From Exiguobacterium sp. Helios (GTDB lineage: Bacteria; Bacillota; Bacilli; Exiguobacteriales; Exiguobacteriaceae), in NCBI RefSeq assembly GCF_014524545.1, contig NZ_CP053557.1, forward strand, positions 1,327,501 to 1,391,500: a DNA stretch of 64,000 bases. Direction: 5' to 3'. The notes under the pieces are model-generated. The model was given only the letters and a program-made list of their open reading frames with translations, was not told the origin of the DNA and did no database searches. Position numbers and translations under genes: made by a program. Below are positions 33,218-41,097 of the stretch, piece by piece (positions within the stretch are counted from its first letter, which is position 1; every line of letters begins with the position of its first letter).

Positions 33218-34138
33218 GTGAAACCAACTGTAAAATTAGAATCAGTCACAAAAGTCATTGGAAAAAAGACAATCATCGACAATATTTCATTTGAAATCTT
33301 CCCCGGTGAAGTATTCGGATTCCTCGGCCCGAACGGTGCCGGGAAAACGACGACGATCCGGATGCTTGTCGGGTTAATTAAACCGACATCCGGTAAAATT
33401 ACGGTCTGCGACTTTGATGTCCGGAAACAGTTTGTCCAAGCGATGCAACGAATCGGCTCGATCGTTGAAAATCCCGAGCTGTATAAATATTTGACGGGAC
33501 GTGAAAATTTACAAGTGTTTTCACGGATGTTGCCAGGTGTTGACGATGCCCGGATTCAAGAAGTCATTGATCTGGTCGATTTGACAGCACGGGTCGATGA
33601 TCAAGTCCGGACGTATTCGCTCGGGATGCGTCAGCGTCTCGGGATTGCCCAAGCCCTGCTCGGACGTCCCGATGTCCTGATTCTCGATGAACCGACGAAT
33701 GGGCTGGATCCGATGGGAATTCGTGATTTACGACAATTCATCCGGAAGCTGGTTGATGAGACCGGTTTATCCGTGCTCGTCTCGAGTCATATCCTGGCGG
33801 AGATCGAAATGCTGGCGGATCGTGTCGCCATCATGAGTTACGGAAAAATCGTCCAGGTCGGAACGGTCAAGGAACTGGTCGAGTCGCTCGCACCTGGTGT
33901 CGACTGGCGTGTCGACGATGCGTTCAAAGCAAACGAAATCCTGTCGGCGTCGCCTGACGTCCAGGTCTCGGAAATCGTCGATGCCAATACGGTCCATACA
34001 TTGATGGATGCCAGCAAGACACCATCCTTAAATAAACAGCTGTTCGAAGCGGGTGTCGAAGTGTGGACGATCGAACGTAAAGTCCAGACACTCGAAGATC
34101 TCTTCATCACACTGACAGGAGGAGATCATATTGCGTAA
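33218..34138 (+). CDS. ABC transporter ATP-binding protein (bacitracin/ABC-2 type)
   Basis: A 306-residue ATPase. Walker A GPNGAGKTTTIR (about residues 41-52), Q-loop IVENPELY, signature YSLGMRQRLGIAQ, Walker B DVLILDEPTNGLD and the H-loop LVSSHIL are intact. An extra C-terminal region (about 225-306) is typical of BcrA/CcmA-like subunits. GTG 33218 is chosen because GAGGTGA ends 5 bases before it; a GTG at 33209 lies inside that site. The permease gene overlaps its end by 8 bases, so the pair forms one transporter, possibly for peptide antibiotics or other amphipathic compounds. No two-component system is adjacent. Confidence 0.88.
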   Translation: MKPTVKLESVTKVIGKKTIIDNISFEIFPGEVFGFLGPNGAGKTTTIRMLVGLIKPTSGKITVCDFDVRKQFVQAMQRIGSIVENPELYKYLTGRENLQVFSRMLPGVDDARIQEVIDLVDLTARVDDQVRTYSLGMRQRLGIAQALLGRPDVLILDEPTNGLDPMGIRDLRQFIRKLVDETGLSVLVSSHILAEIEMLADRVAIMSYGKIVQVGTVKELVESLAPGVDWRVDDAFKANEILSASPDVQVSEIVDANTVHTLMDASKTPSLNKQLFEAGVEVWTIERKVQTLEDLFITLTGGDHIA

Positions 34139-35129
34139 TCCGAACATGCTCGGCTTGATTCAAAACGAAGTCATGAAGATTGCTTCGAAAAAACGTTTTG
34201 CCGTCGTTGCGATCATCCTGGTCGTCCTCGTTTCAATGTTTACGTATGCCCAGTACCGTGATATTCAGGAGCAAATCAAGAAACAGGGCACACTCGACTG
34301 GCGGGTCGAACTGCAACAGGATATCGTCGACACACAAAACCGTTTGGCATCAAGCAGTATTCAAGACGAATTCCGACAATTTTTGGAGTTTGATTTAAAA
34401 CAAAACCAGTATTATCTCGATAATGATATCAATCCGAACTATCCGGGGGCACCGACCTTCATCCGGATTTTCTTCTCGCAAGGATTGACGTTGATTCTGC
34501 CGCTGTTCATCATCGTCATCATGGCCGATATCGTCAGCGGGGAGCAAAATGACGGAACGATTAAGACGTTGCTGTCCCGTCCCGTAAGGCGCTGGAAAAT
34601 CTTAATGGCGAAATGGCTGACGACGTTGCTGTATACGTCGATGCTGATGGCGTTGACTGCCGCCGTCTGTTATGCGATTTCCGGTATCGTCCTCGGATAT
34701 GACGGATGGACCGCACCGATTCTGACCGGGTTCCAAGCGTCACCGAGCGGAACGTTCTCGACCGAATTCGTGCATACGATTCCGATGTGGGAGTATCTGT
34801 TGATGGCGATTGGCCTTGCCTGGATTGTGACCGCAGTCGTTGCGACGATTGCCTTGATGGTGTCCGTATTGGTCAAAAACACGGCAACCGGGATCGGCAT
34901 CATGATGGCTGTCCTGATTTCCGGTACCTTGTTGACGACACTCGGTTCTAGTTGGACGAGTTCGAAATATCTCGTTAACGTCAACTTCGGATTAATCAAC
35001 TACCTGGATGGACAAGCACCACCAATCGAAGGGATGACGTTACCGTTCTCGCTCGCCGTTCTCCTCTGCTGGACGATTGGAGCATTGGTCGTCGCGTTTT
35101 GGAACTTTACGCAAAAAGATATGTACTGA
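34131..35129 (+). CDS. ABC-2 type transporter permease
   Basis: A 332-residue membrane protein with six predicted spans. One lies near residues 20-40, followed by a large extracellular loop (about 45-120), and the others are after residue 125. GEQNDGTIKTLLSRPVRRWKILMAKWLTTLLYT is the classic ABC-2 segment between TM2 and TM3. It begins with TTG after AGGAGG at 7-base spacing inside the end of the ATPase gene. The two proteins should form a dimeric exporter. The substrate is not known. Confidence 0.85.
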   Translation: MRNPNMLGLIQNEVMKIASKKRFAVVAIILVVLVSMFTYAQYRDIQEQIKKQGTLDWRVELQQDIVDTQNRLASSSIQDEFRQFLEFDLKQNQYYLDNDINPNYPGAPTFIRIFFSQGLTLILPLFIIVIMADIVSGEQNDGTIKTLLSRPVRRWKILMAKWLTTLLYTSMLMALTAAVCYAISGIVLGYDGWTAPILTGFQASPSGTFSTEFVHTIPMWEYLLMAIGLAWIVTAVVATIALMVSVLVKNTATGIGIMMAVLISGTLLTTLGSSWTSSKYLVNVNFGLINYLDGQAPPIEGMTLPFSLAVLLCWTIGALVVAFWNFTQKDMY

Positions 35130-35141
35130 TTTTAACCTGAA

Positions 35142-35272
35142 TGAAAAAAAGTCCCTTCTCCGTAATGGAAAAGGGACTTTTTGCAGATGTCGGGCATCTG
35201 CGTGGAATCAAGAGGGGAATCCCTCTTAAAAGAAGCCGATGCAGGTCAGCTTCTGCGCTACGTAACAATCGT
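35142..35272 (-). ncRNA. Candidate small regulatory RNA, about 130 nt
   Basis: No open frame is found here, yet the minus strand has a consensus promoter, several stable hairpins and a terminator. From the promoter, the RNA would contain AGAAGC...GCTTCT (loop of 12), AAGAGGG-ATTC-CCCTCTT, GCAGATG-CCCGA-CATCTGC, and a terminator stem with seven U. The unpaired or loop segments include C-rich stretches (ATTCCCC, CCCGA) of the sort used by Firmicute small RNAs to cover Shine-Dalgarno sites. hfq lies 1.3 kb away. I do not recognise it as a known RNA family (not SRP RNA, 6S, tmRNA, RNase P, RoxS/RsaE or FsrA by eye). The ends are estimates. Confidence 0.6.
35144..35183. terminator. Bidirectional terminator shared by the permease gene and a minus-strand small RNA
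   Basis: AAAAGTCCCTTCTCC pairs with GGAAAAGGGACTTTT (one G-U/mismatch) with T runs on both strands: TTTTT on plus, TTTTTTT on minus. Confidence 0.88.
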
Positions 35273-35278
35273 ACTTTT

Positions 35279-35307
35279 ATCATAGCGATTCCAGTAATTG
35301 GTGTCAA
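35279..35307 (-). promoter_or_regulatory. Consensus sigma-A promoter of the small RNA
   Basis: Read on the minus strand: TTGACA (35307-35302), 17-bp spacer, TATGAT (35284-35279). This is the best promoter match I noticed in the window, and no protein gene follows it. Confidence 0.75.
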
Positions 35308-35379
35308 ACCTGCTTGAAAGGGTTTACGAAATCCCGGATTTGTCAAAAGGTATCTAAAGACAACGAGGAGGTGCCCGAC

Positions 35380-35472
35380 ATGACAGATTGGGGAATCATG
35401 CTGACCGGTTTAGTGATTTGCGGATGGTGTGTATTTAGTGCAGTATATGACGACTTTATTCGTCGGGTCTAA
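35380..35472 (+). CDS. 30-residue putative single-span membrane peptide
   Basis: A short gene with a strong GAGGAGG site 8 bases before its ATG and its own terminator 16 bp after the stop. The peptide starts MTDWGIML, has one hydrophobic segment (about residues 5-22, with GLVICGWCVFSAVY) and ends in a charged tail DDFIRRV. Two cysteines lie in the span. I do not recognise it. It is divergent from the candidate small RNA, a layout known from type I toxin-antitoxin loci and from small membrane-protein regulators. The segment from its Shine-Dalgarno to the start codon (35369-35381) can pair with the leader-like sequence 35187-35199 over 13 positions. Confidence 0.65.
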   Translation: MTDWGIMLTGLVICGWCVFSAVYDDFIRRV

Positions 35473-35487
35473 CAGAAGCAACTGAGT

Positions 35488-35515
35488 CGTCTTCCTTAGT
35501 GGGAGACGTTTTTTT
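35488..35515 (+). terminator. Terminator of the small membrane-peptide gene
   Basis: CGTCTTCC pairs with GGGAGACG (one G-U) around TTAGT, followed by seven T. Confidence 0.85.
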
Positions 35516-35580
35516 GTCCTGTCGTCCGCTTGTCCGGATATGATACACTGACTACAAAAATGTATGAACTAGGAATGGTG

Positions 35581-36519
35581 ATGTCATTGAGTAAACAGCC
35601 CGTCATTGTCATCGTTGGACCGACTGCCGTCGGAAAAACCAAGACAGGAATTGAATTAGCAAAACGGTTAAACGGAGAAATCATTTCAGGAGATTCCGTT
35701 CAGGTCTATAAACAGATGAATATCGGATCCGCGAAGGTGACCCATGAAGAAATGGACGGGATACCGCACCATCTGCTCGATCTGGTTGATCCGGACGACG
35801 AGATGAGTGTCGCCCGTTTTCAGACGTTAGCCCGGACGGCGATCGATGAGATTGCGGCAAAAGGCAAGTTACCGATCATCGTCGGCGGAACCGGACTTTA
35901 TATCCGTGCGATCCTGTATGATTATCAATTTACCGTTCAGGCAGAAAATAAGGTCTTGCGCGAGGAACTGGAACAGTTTGCACAAGCGGAAGGAGCTGCA
36001 GCTCTTCATGACCGCCTGCGGCAACTGGACGCGAAACGGGCGGACGAGATCCACCCGAACAATATTCAACGGGTCGTCCGGGCAATTGAGGTCGCAATGA
36101 GCGGACAAACGCAGACGTCCGGCAGTGAACCGAGTTTGTATGACAGTCTGTTGTTCGTCTTACATATGGAAGACCGGGAACAGCTGTACACGCGGATCGA
36201 TCAACGGGTCGATCTGATGCTCGATCAAGGGCTCGTCCCTGAAGTCGGACAGTTAGTCGCAGCTGGTTATAAAGAAACCAAAGCGATGCAGGCAATCGGC
36301 TACAAGGAAATCGTCCCGGTTCTTGAAGGAGCGCCGCTCGAACCGGCTGTTGAGCAATTGAAACGGAATACCCGACGCTTCGCAAAACGGCAGTTAACAT
36401 GGTTCCGCCATCAATTTGACGGAAATTGGATTGAAATGGGAAGGCTTTCATTTGAAGAAAACTTCAAAATTATCTATGATAGAACAGTAGGGTTTCTGAA
36501 AGCGGTTAAATCGGAATAG
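35581..36519 (+). CDS. miaA: tRNA dimethylallyltransferase
   Basis: MiaA adds a dimethylallyl group to A37 of tRNAs reading UNN codons. The 312-residue protein has the P-loop GPTAVGKTKTGIELAKRL (about residues 14-31), the DSVQVYK motif (about 40-46), GGTGLYI (about 107-113) and the C-terminal RQLTWFRHQ. ATG 35581 is chosen because AGGA lies 7 bases upstream; an in-frame ATG at 35530 has no ribosome site. It precedes hfq by 46 bp, as in B. subtilis and many other bacteria. Confidence 0.95.
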   Translation: MSLSKQPVIVIVGPTAVGKTKTGIELAKRLNGEIISGDSVQVYKQMNIGSAKVTHEEMDGIPHHLLDLVDPDDEMSVARFQTLARTAIDEIAAKGKLPIIVGGTGLYIRAILYDYQFTVQAENKVLREELEQFAQAEGAAALHDRLRQLDAKRADEIHPNNIQRVVRAIEVAMSGQTQTSGSEPSLYDSLLFVLHMEDREQLYTRIDQRVDLMLDQGLVPEVGQLVAAGYKETKAMQAIGYKEIVPVLEGAPLEPAVEQLKRNTRRFAKRQLTWFRHQFDGNWIEMGRLSFEENFKIIYDRTVGFLKAVKSE

Positions 36520-36565
36520 CCTGAAGTAAAAAAAACAGATAAAAATAGAGGGGGCACGGGGGCTT

Positions 36566-36817
36566 ATGAAGGCAACGTACAACATTCAAGACTATTTCCT
36601 AAATCAATTGCGTAAAGATTCAGTTCCGACGACAGTATTTTTAATCAGCGGGTATCAGTTACGGGGATTGATCAAGTCGTTTGATAACTTCACCGTCATT
36701 TTGGAATCAGAAGGCAAACAACAATTGATTTACAAGCATGCCATCTCGACATTCGCACCGGCACGGAATGTGACGCTGTATGAACAAGAGGCGGAAACGG
36801 AAGAAGTCACACGTTAA
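36566..36817 (+). CDS. hfq: RNA chaperone Hfq
   Basis: An 83-residue Sm-like protein. Sm1 is seen in [41 protein letters not shown], with the Q-x-x-x-L and FD-N-F positions expected of Hfq, and Sm2 in YKHAISTF (the YKH motif of the proximal face). It forms hexamers that help small RNAs pair with targets. The core is about 65 residues with a short acidic tail, the usual Gram-positive form. It follows miaA and is ended by a strong terminator. Confidence 0.95.
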   Translation: MKATYNIQDYFLNQLRKDSVPTTVFLISGYQLRGLIKSFDNFTVILESEGKQQLIYKHAISTFAPARNVTLYEQEAETEEVTR

Positions 36818-36848
36818 AAAAAGACGGCCGGGGGGCCGCCTACTCGAT

Positions 36849-36879
36849 GGGACAACGCCATGGCGTTGTTCCTTTTTTT
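36849..36879 (+). terminator. Intrinsic terminator after hfq
   Basis: GGGACAACGCC pairs with GGCGTTGTTCC (one G-U), then seven T. A second G/C-rich hairpin lies just upstream. Confidence 0.88.
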
Positions 36880-36880
36880 G

Positions 36881-37855
36881 TTACAGTAAATCTTTCAGTT
36901 CGTCGACTGCTTCCGCATACCGACGGAGGGAGACTTCCTTATACAGACAGGTCTTCGTCAACCGTTCCTCTTTCGTCAACTCTTCGAGATACGTTCCGAG
37001 AATGAAACTGTTCCGCAACATCGATGGGGTGATGATCCGCTTATTGTCCGACCGTTCGTTTAACTGACGCATCATCTTCGTGATCATGACGATCGACAAT
37101 TGTTTCGGGGCATTTTTGCTGTAGACCCAGCGGAACGTCATCCGTGAGAAATCAAAAGCGACAAAAAATGGATCGGTCGAATGATACCGCGGACGAACCG
37201 GTTCCGGGATTGTCTTTAAATACGCGAGCATCAGATCCTGATCGTCCCGCTCGAGGTGAAGCAGGTAGGCATTACCGAGCCGGTCATGAACCGTCATCTC
37301 CCGTTGGGCAAAGTTCAAGTCCTGCATCTTCAGACCAATGATATGGTGGACGCGAAGACCATACCGGTAAAAGAGTCGTAAAATCAATTCATTGCGGTCG
37401 ATCAGATACGGCCGCGCAACGAGCTGATGGTCCGTCAAACCCCGGTCGGACCGGTTCGTCCGGATCAGTTGCTCATATTCGGCAAGGGACGCAACATGCT
37501 GCGGCGTCAACTCATGCGTCGGCTGGGCATACTCGATCAGCTTCGATTTTGTCTGACGAATCTGGTAGTTCAGCTGATTGAGGACGGTGACAATCCGGGC
37601 GACCGTCGCCTGTTGGTACAATTTTTCCTCGATCAGATAGTCGTTGATGAACGTTTTCCACGTTTCGAGCGGAATCGCCTTGAAATCGTCGATCGTCTCG
37701 AGCGGCTGATCGACTTCCGTCATATAACGATGAATTTCAATTAAATCGTAGCGGTACCGTCGGATCGTCGAGTCCTGTCTGCCGCTCGCGCTCAGGAAAA
37801 ACAGATACCGTTCGATGAATTCCGGCAAGGTATAGTCGAGTCGTTCTCGTGCCAT
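36881..37855 (-). CDS. Tyrosine-recombinase-like protein with eroded active site
   Basis: A 324-residue protein with the two-domain layout of phage-integrase/XerC-type recombinases. It has an N-terminal SAM-like core-binding domain (about 10-110, ERYLFFLSASGRQDSTIRRYRYDLIEIHRYM) and a catalytic-like domain (about 150-320). The first Arg is kept (FYRYGLRVHHIIGLKMQDL) and a tyrosine occurs near the end (TCLYKEVSLRRYAEAV). The box usually reading H-x-x-R-H is SMLRN in TPSMLRNSFILGTYLEEL, so two of the catalytic histidines are replaced. It may bind DNA without cutting, or use an altered chemistry. ATG 37855 follows GGAGGT. It sits on the opposite strand between hfq and hflX, with no mobile-element remains around it. 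Confidence 0.72.
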   Translation of the reverse strand: MARERLDYTLPEFIERYLFFLSASGRQDSTIRRYRYDLIEIHRYMTEVDQPLETIDDFKAIPLETWKTFINDYLIEEKLYQQATVARIVTVLNQLNYQIRQTKSKLIEYAQPTHELTPQHVASLAEYEQLIRTNRSDRGLTDHQLVARPYLIDRNELILRLFYRYGLRVHHIIGLKMQDLNFAQREMTVHDRLGNAYLLHLERDDQDLMLAYLKTIPEPVRPRYHSTDPFFVAFDFSRMTFRWVYSKNAPKQLSIVMITKMMRQLNERSDNKRIITPSMLRNSFILGTYLEELTKEERLTKTCLYKEVSLRRYAEAVDELKDLL

Positions 37856-37991
37856 CACGGACCTCCTGTGTAAAGTACTTTTCTTTATGATAAACCGAAC
37901 GGATGTTTCCTGTCCAAAAATGTTCAGACGGCAGGTCCGTGTGGTATGATTAGGGACGCAGAAGGTTTGTTATTTTGAAAGGAATGATTCT

Positions 37992-39233
37992 ATGTCAGAA
38001 CGCGTTATCGTCGTCGGTTGTCAGCTCCCCGGTGTACCGGATCATATTTATGAAGAATCGGTCGCGGAGCTCGAAGCACTCGTTACGACTGCGCACGCCG
38101 TCGTGGTAGGACGACTCGATCAAAAACGTCAATCGATCGACCGCCGCACGTTTATTGGAAAAGGGAAGGTTGAGGAACTGGTTGCATTGGCACAGGAACT
38201 CGAACCGGATTTGATTATTTTTAATGCCGAAGTCACGCCGGGGCAGATGAAAAACATCCGGATTGCCCTCGAAGATCCGGAATCGATCAAATTGATCGAC
38301 CGGACCCAGTTGATTCTCGACATCTTCGCCGGCCGTGCCCAGTCGCGGGAAGGGAAGCTCCAGGTCGAACTCGCCCAGATGAGTTACCTGTTGCCGCGCT
38401 TAAGCGGACAAGGAACACAATTGTCCCGCCTCGGCGGCGGGATCGGGACTCGTGGTCCCGGTGAATCAAAACTTGAGACAGACCGCCGGCACATCCGCCG
38501 CCGTGTCGACGAAATCAAGAAACAGCTCGAAACGTCGGTTGCCCACCGTGCTCGCTACCGCGAACGCCGGAAGGAAAACCAGACGTTCCAAATCGCCCTT
38601 GTCGGATATACGAATGCCGGGAAGTCCACCATCTTCAACCGGTTGACCAATGCCGACACGTACGAAAAAAATGAATTATTCGCGACACTCGATCCGTTGA
38701 CGCGTCAGTTCGACTTACCGGAAGGTGGACAGATCCTCCTGACCGATACCGTCGGATTCATTCAGGATTTGCCGACGAAACTAATTGCCGCATTCCGGTC
38801 GACACTCGAAGAAGTGCTTGAGGCAGACCTGATCATTCATGTCATCGATGCGTCAAGCGAACATTATCTCAATCAGATGCAGACGACCAATGATGTTCTC
38901 GATGAGCTCGGTGCCGGGGATATCCCGCAACTTGAAGTCTTCAATAAAAAAGACCGGTTAACGAAATTGTTCACAGGTGGAAAACTGTTGATTTCGGCAC
39001 TCGATCCGGCAGATATCGAACGCCTGACCGTCGAAATCGAAAAAGCGATCAGTGAGATTCTCGAATATCTCGAGATCCGAATTCCGGTCAACGCATTTGC
39101 CCATTACAATCCGGCAAAAGAAGTCATGATGAATTTAACAGAACAATATGAAGAGGACGGCTCCGTGACCTTGAAAGGCTACTTGCGCAAAGATACACGT
39201 CTGTACTCGACATTGAAACAATACGAGGTGTAA
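37992..39233 (+). CDS. hflX: Ribosome-associated GTPase HflX
   Basis: A 413-residue GTPase that splits stalled or hibernating 70S ribosomes after stress. The N-terminal HflX domain (about residues 10-190) contains FIGKGKVEELVAL and the RLGGGIGTRGPGESKLETDRR motif. The G domain has GYTNAGKSTIFN (G1), DPLTRQF, DTVGFIQDLP (G3) and NKKDRL (G4). Length is that of the long Bacillus form (YnbA). It is 3 bp before the ynbB gene, so the two are co-transcribed. Confidence 0.94.
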   Translation: MSERVIVVGCQLPGVPDHIYEESVAELEALVTTAHAVVVGRLDQKRQSIDRRTFIGKGKVEELVALAQELEPDLIIFNAEVTPGQMKNIRIALEDPESIKLIDRTQLILDIFAGRAQSREGKLQVELAQMSYLLPRLSGQGTQLSRLGGGIGTRGPGESKLETDRRHIRRRVDEIKKQLETSVAHRARYRERRKENQTFQIALVGYTNAGKSTIFNRLTNADTYEKNELFATLDPLTRQFDLPEGGQILLTDTVGFIQDLPTKLIAAFRSTLEEVLEADLIIHVIDASSEHYLNQMQTTNDVLDELGAGDIPQLEVFNKKDRLTKLFTGGKLLISALDPADIERLTVEIEKAISEILEYLEIRIPVNAFAHYNPAKEVMMNLTEQYEEDGSVTLKGYLRKDTRLYSTLKQYEV

Positions 39234-39235
39234 GC

Positions 39236-40513
39236 ATGTTTACAGAGTTAACGCATTATGAAACAATCCGTCCGTTCGTCGAGCGGGCGGAAGAAAAAAT
39301 CGCACCCGGTATTCGCAAGGCACAACAAGTCGCGGAACAGAATCAGTTCCGTGTCCTGAATGCCTTCCGTGAGCATAAAGTGAGTGACTTTCACTTCATG
39401 CCGTCGACAGGTTACGGCTACAACGATGAGGGCCGCGATAATCTCGAACGGATTTACGCAGCGGTCTTCGGAGCGGAAGCCGGACTCTGCCGGGCGCAGA
39501 TCATCAGCGGGACCCACGCGATCGGCATCGCGTTGTTCGGTTTGCTGTTACCGGGAGACGAACTGCTGTACATCACCGGTAAACCGTACGATACACTCGA
39601 AGAAATCGTCGGTATCCGCGGTGACGGCCGCGGCTCGTTAAAAGAACTCGGTGTCACGTATGACGTCGTCGAGATGAAACAGGCAGAGACGATTGATCTG
39701 GATGCTGTCCTCGCCCGAATCACGGACAAGACAAAAGTCGTCGGGATCCAGCGTTCAAAAGGGTATGCGACACGCCGGAGCTTGCCTGTCGCAGAAATCG
39801 GTCAAGCGATTGAAGCCATCAAGGCGCAACATCCGCACGTTATCGTCTTCGTCGACAACTGTTACGGCGAATTCGTTGAAACGATCGAACCGACCCATGT
39901 CGGAGCGGATTTGATGGCCGGCTCACTGATCAAGAATCCGGGTGGCGGTCTCGCGAAGACAGGCGGTTATCTCGTCGGACGCCGCGATTTGATTGAACGG
40001 GCGTCGTTCCGAATGACGACACCGGGAATCGGTGCCGAGGCCGGTCCGTCGCTTTATTCGCTGCAGGACATGTATCAAGGGTTCTTCATGGCCCCGCATA
40101 CGGTCAGTCAGGCACTGATGGGGGCGATGTTCACCTCGAGCATGATGGAACAGTTCGGATTCGATACAGCACCGCACTATGCAGCAGAACGGACGGATTT
40201 GATCCAGTCGGTCTCTTTCCATGCACCTGAGCCGATGATTGCCTTTTGTCAGGCGATTCAAGCGGCGTCTCCCGTCAATGCGCAAGCCTTGCCGATTCCG
40301 GATTATATGCCGGGATATGCAGATGATGTCATCATGGCTGCCGGAACGTTCATTCAAGGATCATCGATCGAGTTATCGGCAGATGGTCCGATCCGGGCAC
40401 CGTACACGGCCTATGTCCAGGGCGGACTGACTTACAGTCACGTCAGAATCGCGATTGTCTCGGCCGTCAATCAATTAATGGAACAACAATTGATTCAACC
40501 GCAACAGGTTTAA
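39236..40513 (+). CDS. ynbB: PLP-dependent aluminium-resistance/cystathionine-lyase-like protein (YnbB family)
   Basis: A 425-residue fold-type I PLP enzyme. The family words QFRVLNAFREHKVSDFHFMPSTGYGYND, the SGTHAI segment, and SLIKNPGGGLAKTGGYLVG (about residues 234-252, whose Lys in LIKNPGG should hold PLP) match the aluminium-resistance/methionine gamma-lyase-like family. This is the partner of HflX in Bacillales. The biochemical role is not settled; gamma-lyase activity on sulfur amino acids is inferred from the family. Start ATG 3 bases after the hflX stop. Confidence 0.88.
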   Translation: MFTELTHYETIRPFVERAEEKIAPGIRKAQQVAEQNQFRVLNAFREHKVSDFHFMPSTGYGYNDEGRDNLERIYAAVFGAEAGLCRAQIISGTHAIGIALFGLLLPGDELLYITGKPYDTLEEIVGIRGDGRGSLKELGVTYDVVEMKQAETIDLDAVLARITDKTKVVGIQRSKGYATRRSLPVAEIGQAIEAIKAQHPHVIVFVDNCYGEFVETIEPTHVGADLMAGSLIKNPGGGLAKTGGYLVGRRDLIERASFRMTTPGIGAEAGPSLYSLQDMYQGFFMAPHTVSQALMGAMFTSSMMEQFGFDTAPHYAAERTDLIQSVSFHAPEPMIAFCQAIQAASPVNAQALPIPDYMPGYADDVIMAAGTFIQGSSIELSADGPIRAPYTAYVQGGLTYSHVRIAIVSAVNQLMEQQLIQPQQV

Positions 40514-40574
40514 AAAAATAGCTTGATGTGAAAAGACCTCTGTTACGCAGGACGTCTGACTTGTAAGAAAGTCA

Positions 40575-40591
40575 TGTTAACTTTCCTTACA
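40575..40591 (+). promoter_or_regulatory. GlnR/TnrA box
   Basis: TGTTA-N7-TTACA fits the GlnR/TnrA consensus TGTNAN7TNACA exactly and lies immediately upstream of the glnR -35. It is also nested in a larger symmetric element, TGTAAG-AAAGT (40562-40572) to ACTTT-CCTTACA. This supports feedback repression of glnRA by GlnR when nitrogen is plentiful. Confidence 0.85.
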
Positions 40592-40595
40592 TCTC

Positions 40596-40624
40596 TTGAC
40601 AACTTGCCTCACAGAGGTTTATTC
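40596..40624 (+). promoter_or_regulatory. glnRA promoter
   Basis: A perfect TTGACA (40596-40601), 17-bp spacer and TTATTC (40619-40624), next to the GlnR box. Confidence 0.7.
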
Positions 40625-40653
40625 TCATGAGGTAAGGAAAAAGGAGGAACGAA

Positions 40654-41052
40654 ATGGCAGACTTATCACGACAGTCCAAGCCACTATTCCCCATCGGAGT
40701 CGTTCAAGAGTTGACCGCGTTATCTGCCCGACAAATCCGATATTACGAAGAACAAGGATTGATCAAGCCGGAGCGGACAGAGACGAAACGTCGCCTCTAT
40801 TCGTTCAACGATGTCGATCGCTTGTTATCGATCAAGGAATATCTGGACCAGGGACTGAATATCGCAGGGATTAAAATGATTTTTGACAATGATCTTGTCA
40901 AGCGCGAACGAGTTGCGGAGAAGGTCGTTACGGCCCGTCCGGAATTATCAGATGGCGAATTGTATAAACTCCTGAAAAATGAATTGCAGGAAGCAGGGCG
41001 ACATGGGAAAACGTCACTCATCCAAGGTGAGCTCGGACGATTTTTCAAGTAA
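40654..41052 (+). CDS. glnR: Glutamine synthetase repressor GlnR (MerR family)
   Basis: A 132-residue MerR-type regulator. The winged helix spans residues about 12-80 (IGVVQELTALSARQIRYYEEQGLIKPERTETKRRLYSFNDVDRLLSIKEYLDQGLNIAGIK), identical in order to B. subtilis GlnR. The C-terminal tail (GRHGKTSLIQGELGRFFK) senses feedback-inhibited glutamine synthetase in known GlnR proteins. It precedes glnA by 45 bp in the same operon, behind a GlnR box. RBS AAAGGAGG. Confidence 0.96.
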   Translation: MADLSRQSKPLFPIGVVQELTALSARQIRYYEEQGLIKPERTETKRRLYSFNDVDRLLSIKEYLDQGLNIAGIKMIFDNDLVKRERVAEKVVTARPELSDGELYKLLKNELQEAGRHGKTSLIQGELGRFFK

Positions 41053-41097
41053 GCACCTGTTACCATATAAAAAAGAGCCGGAGAGGGGATTTGTCAC

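Noticed and set aside
35144-35272. SRP RNA, 6S RNA, tmRNA or a riboswitch at this place
   Set aside because: Length, lack of a CCA-type end, lack of known conserved loops and the absence of a downstream gene on the same strand argue against each; it is kept as an unassigned small RNA candidate.
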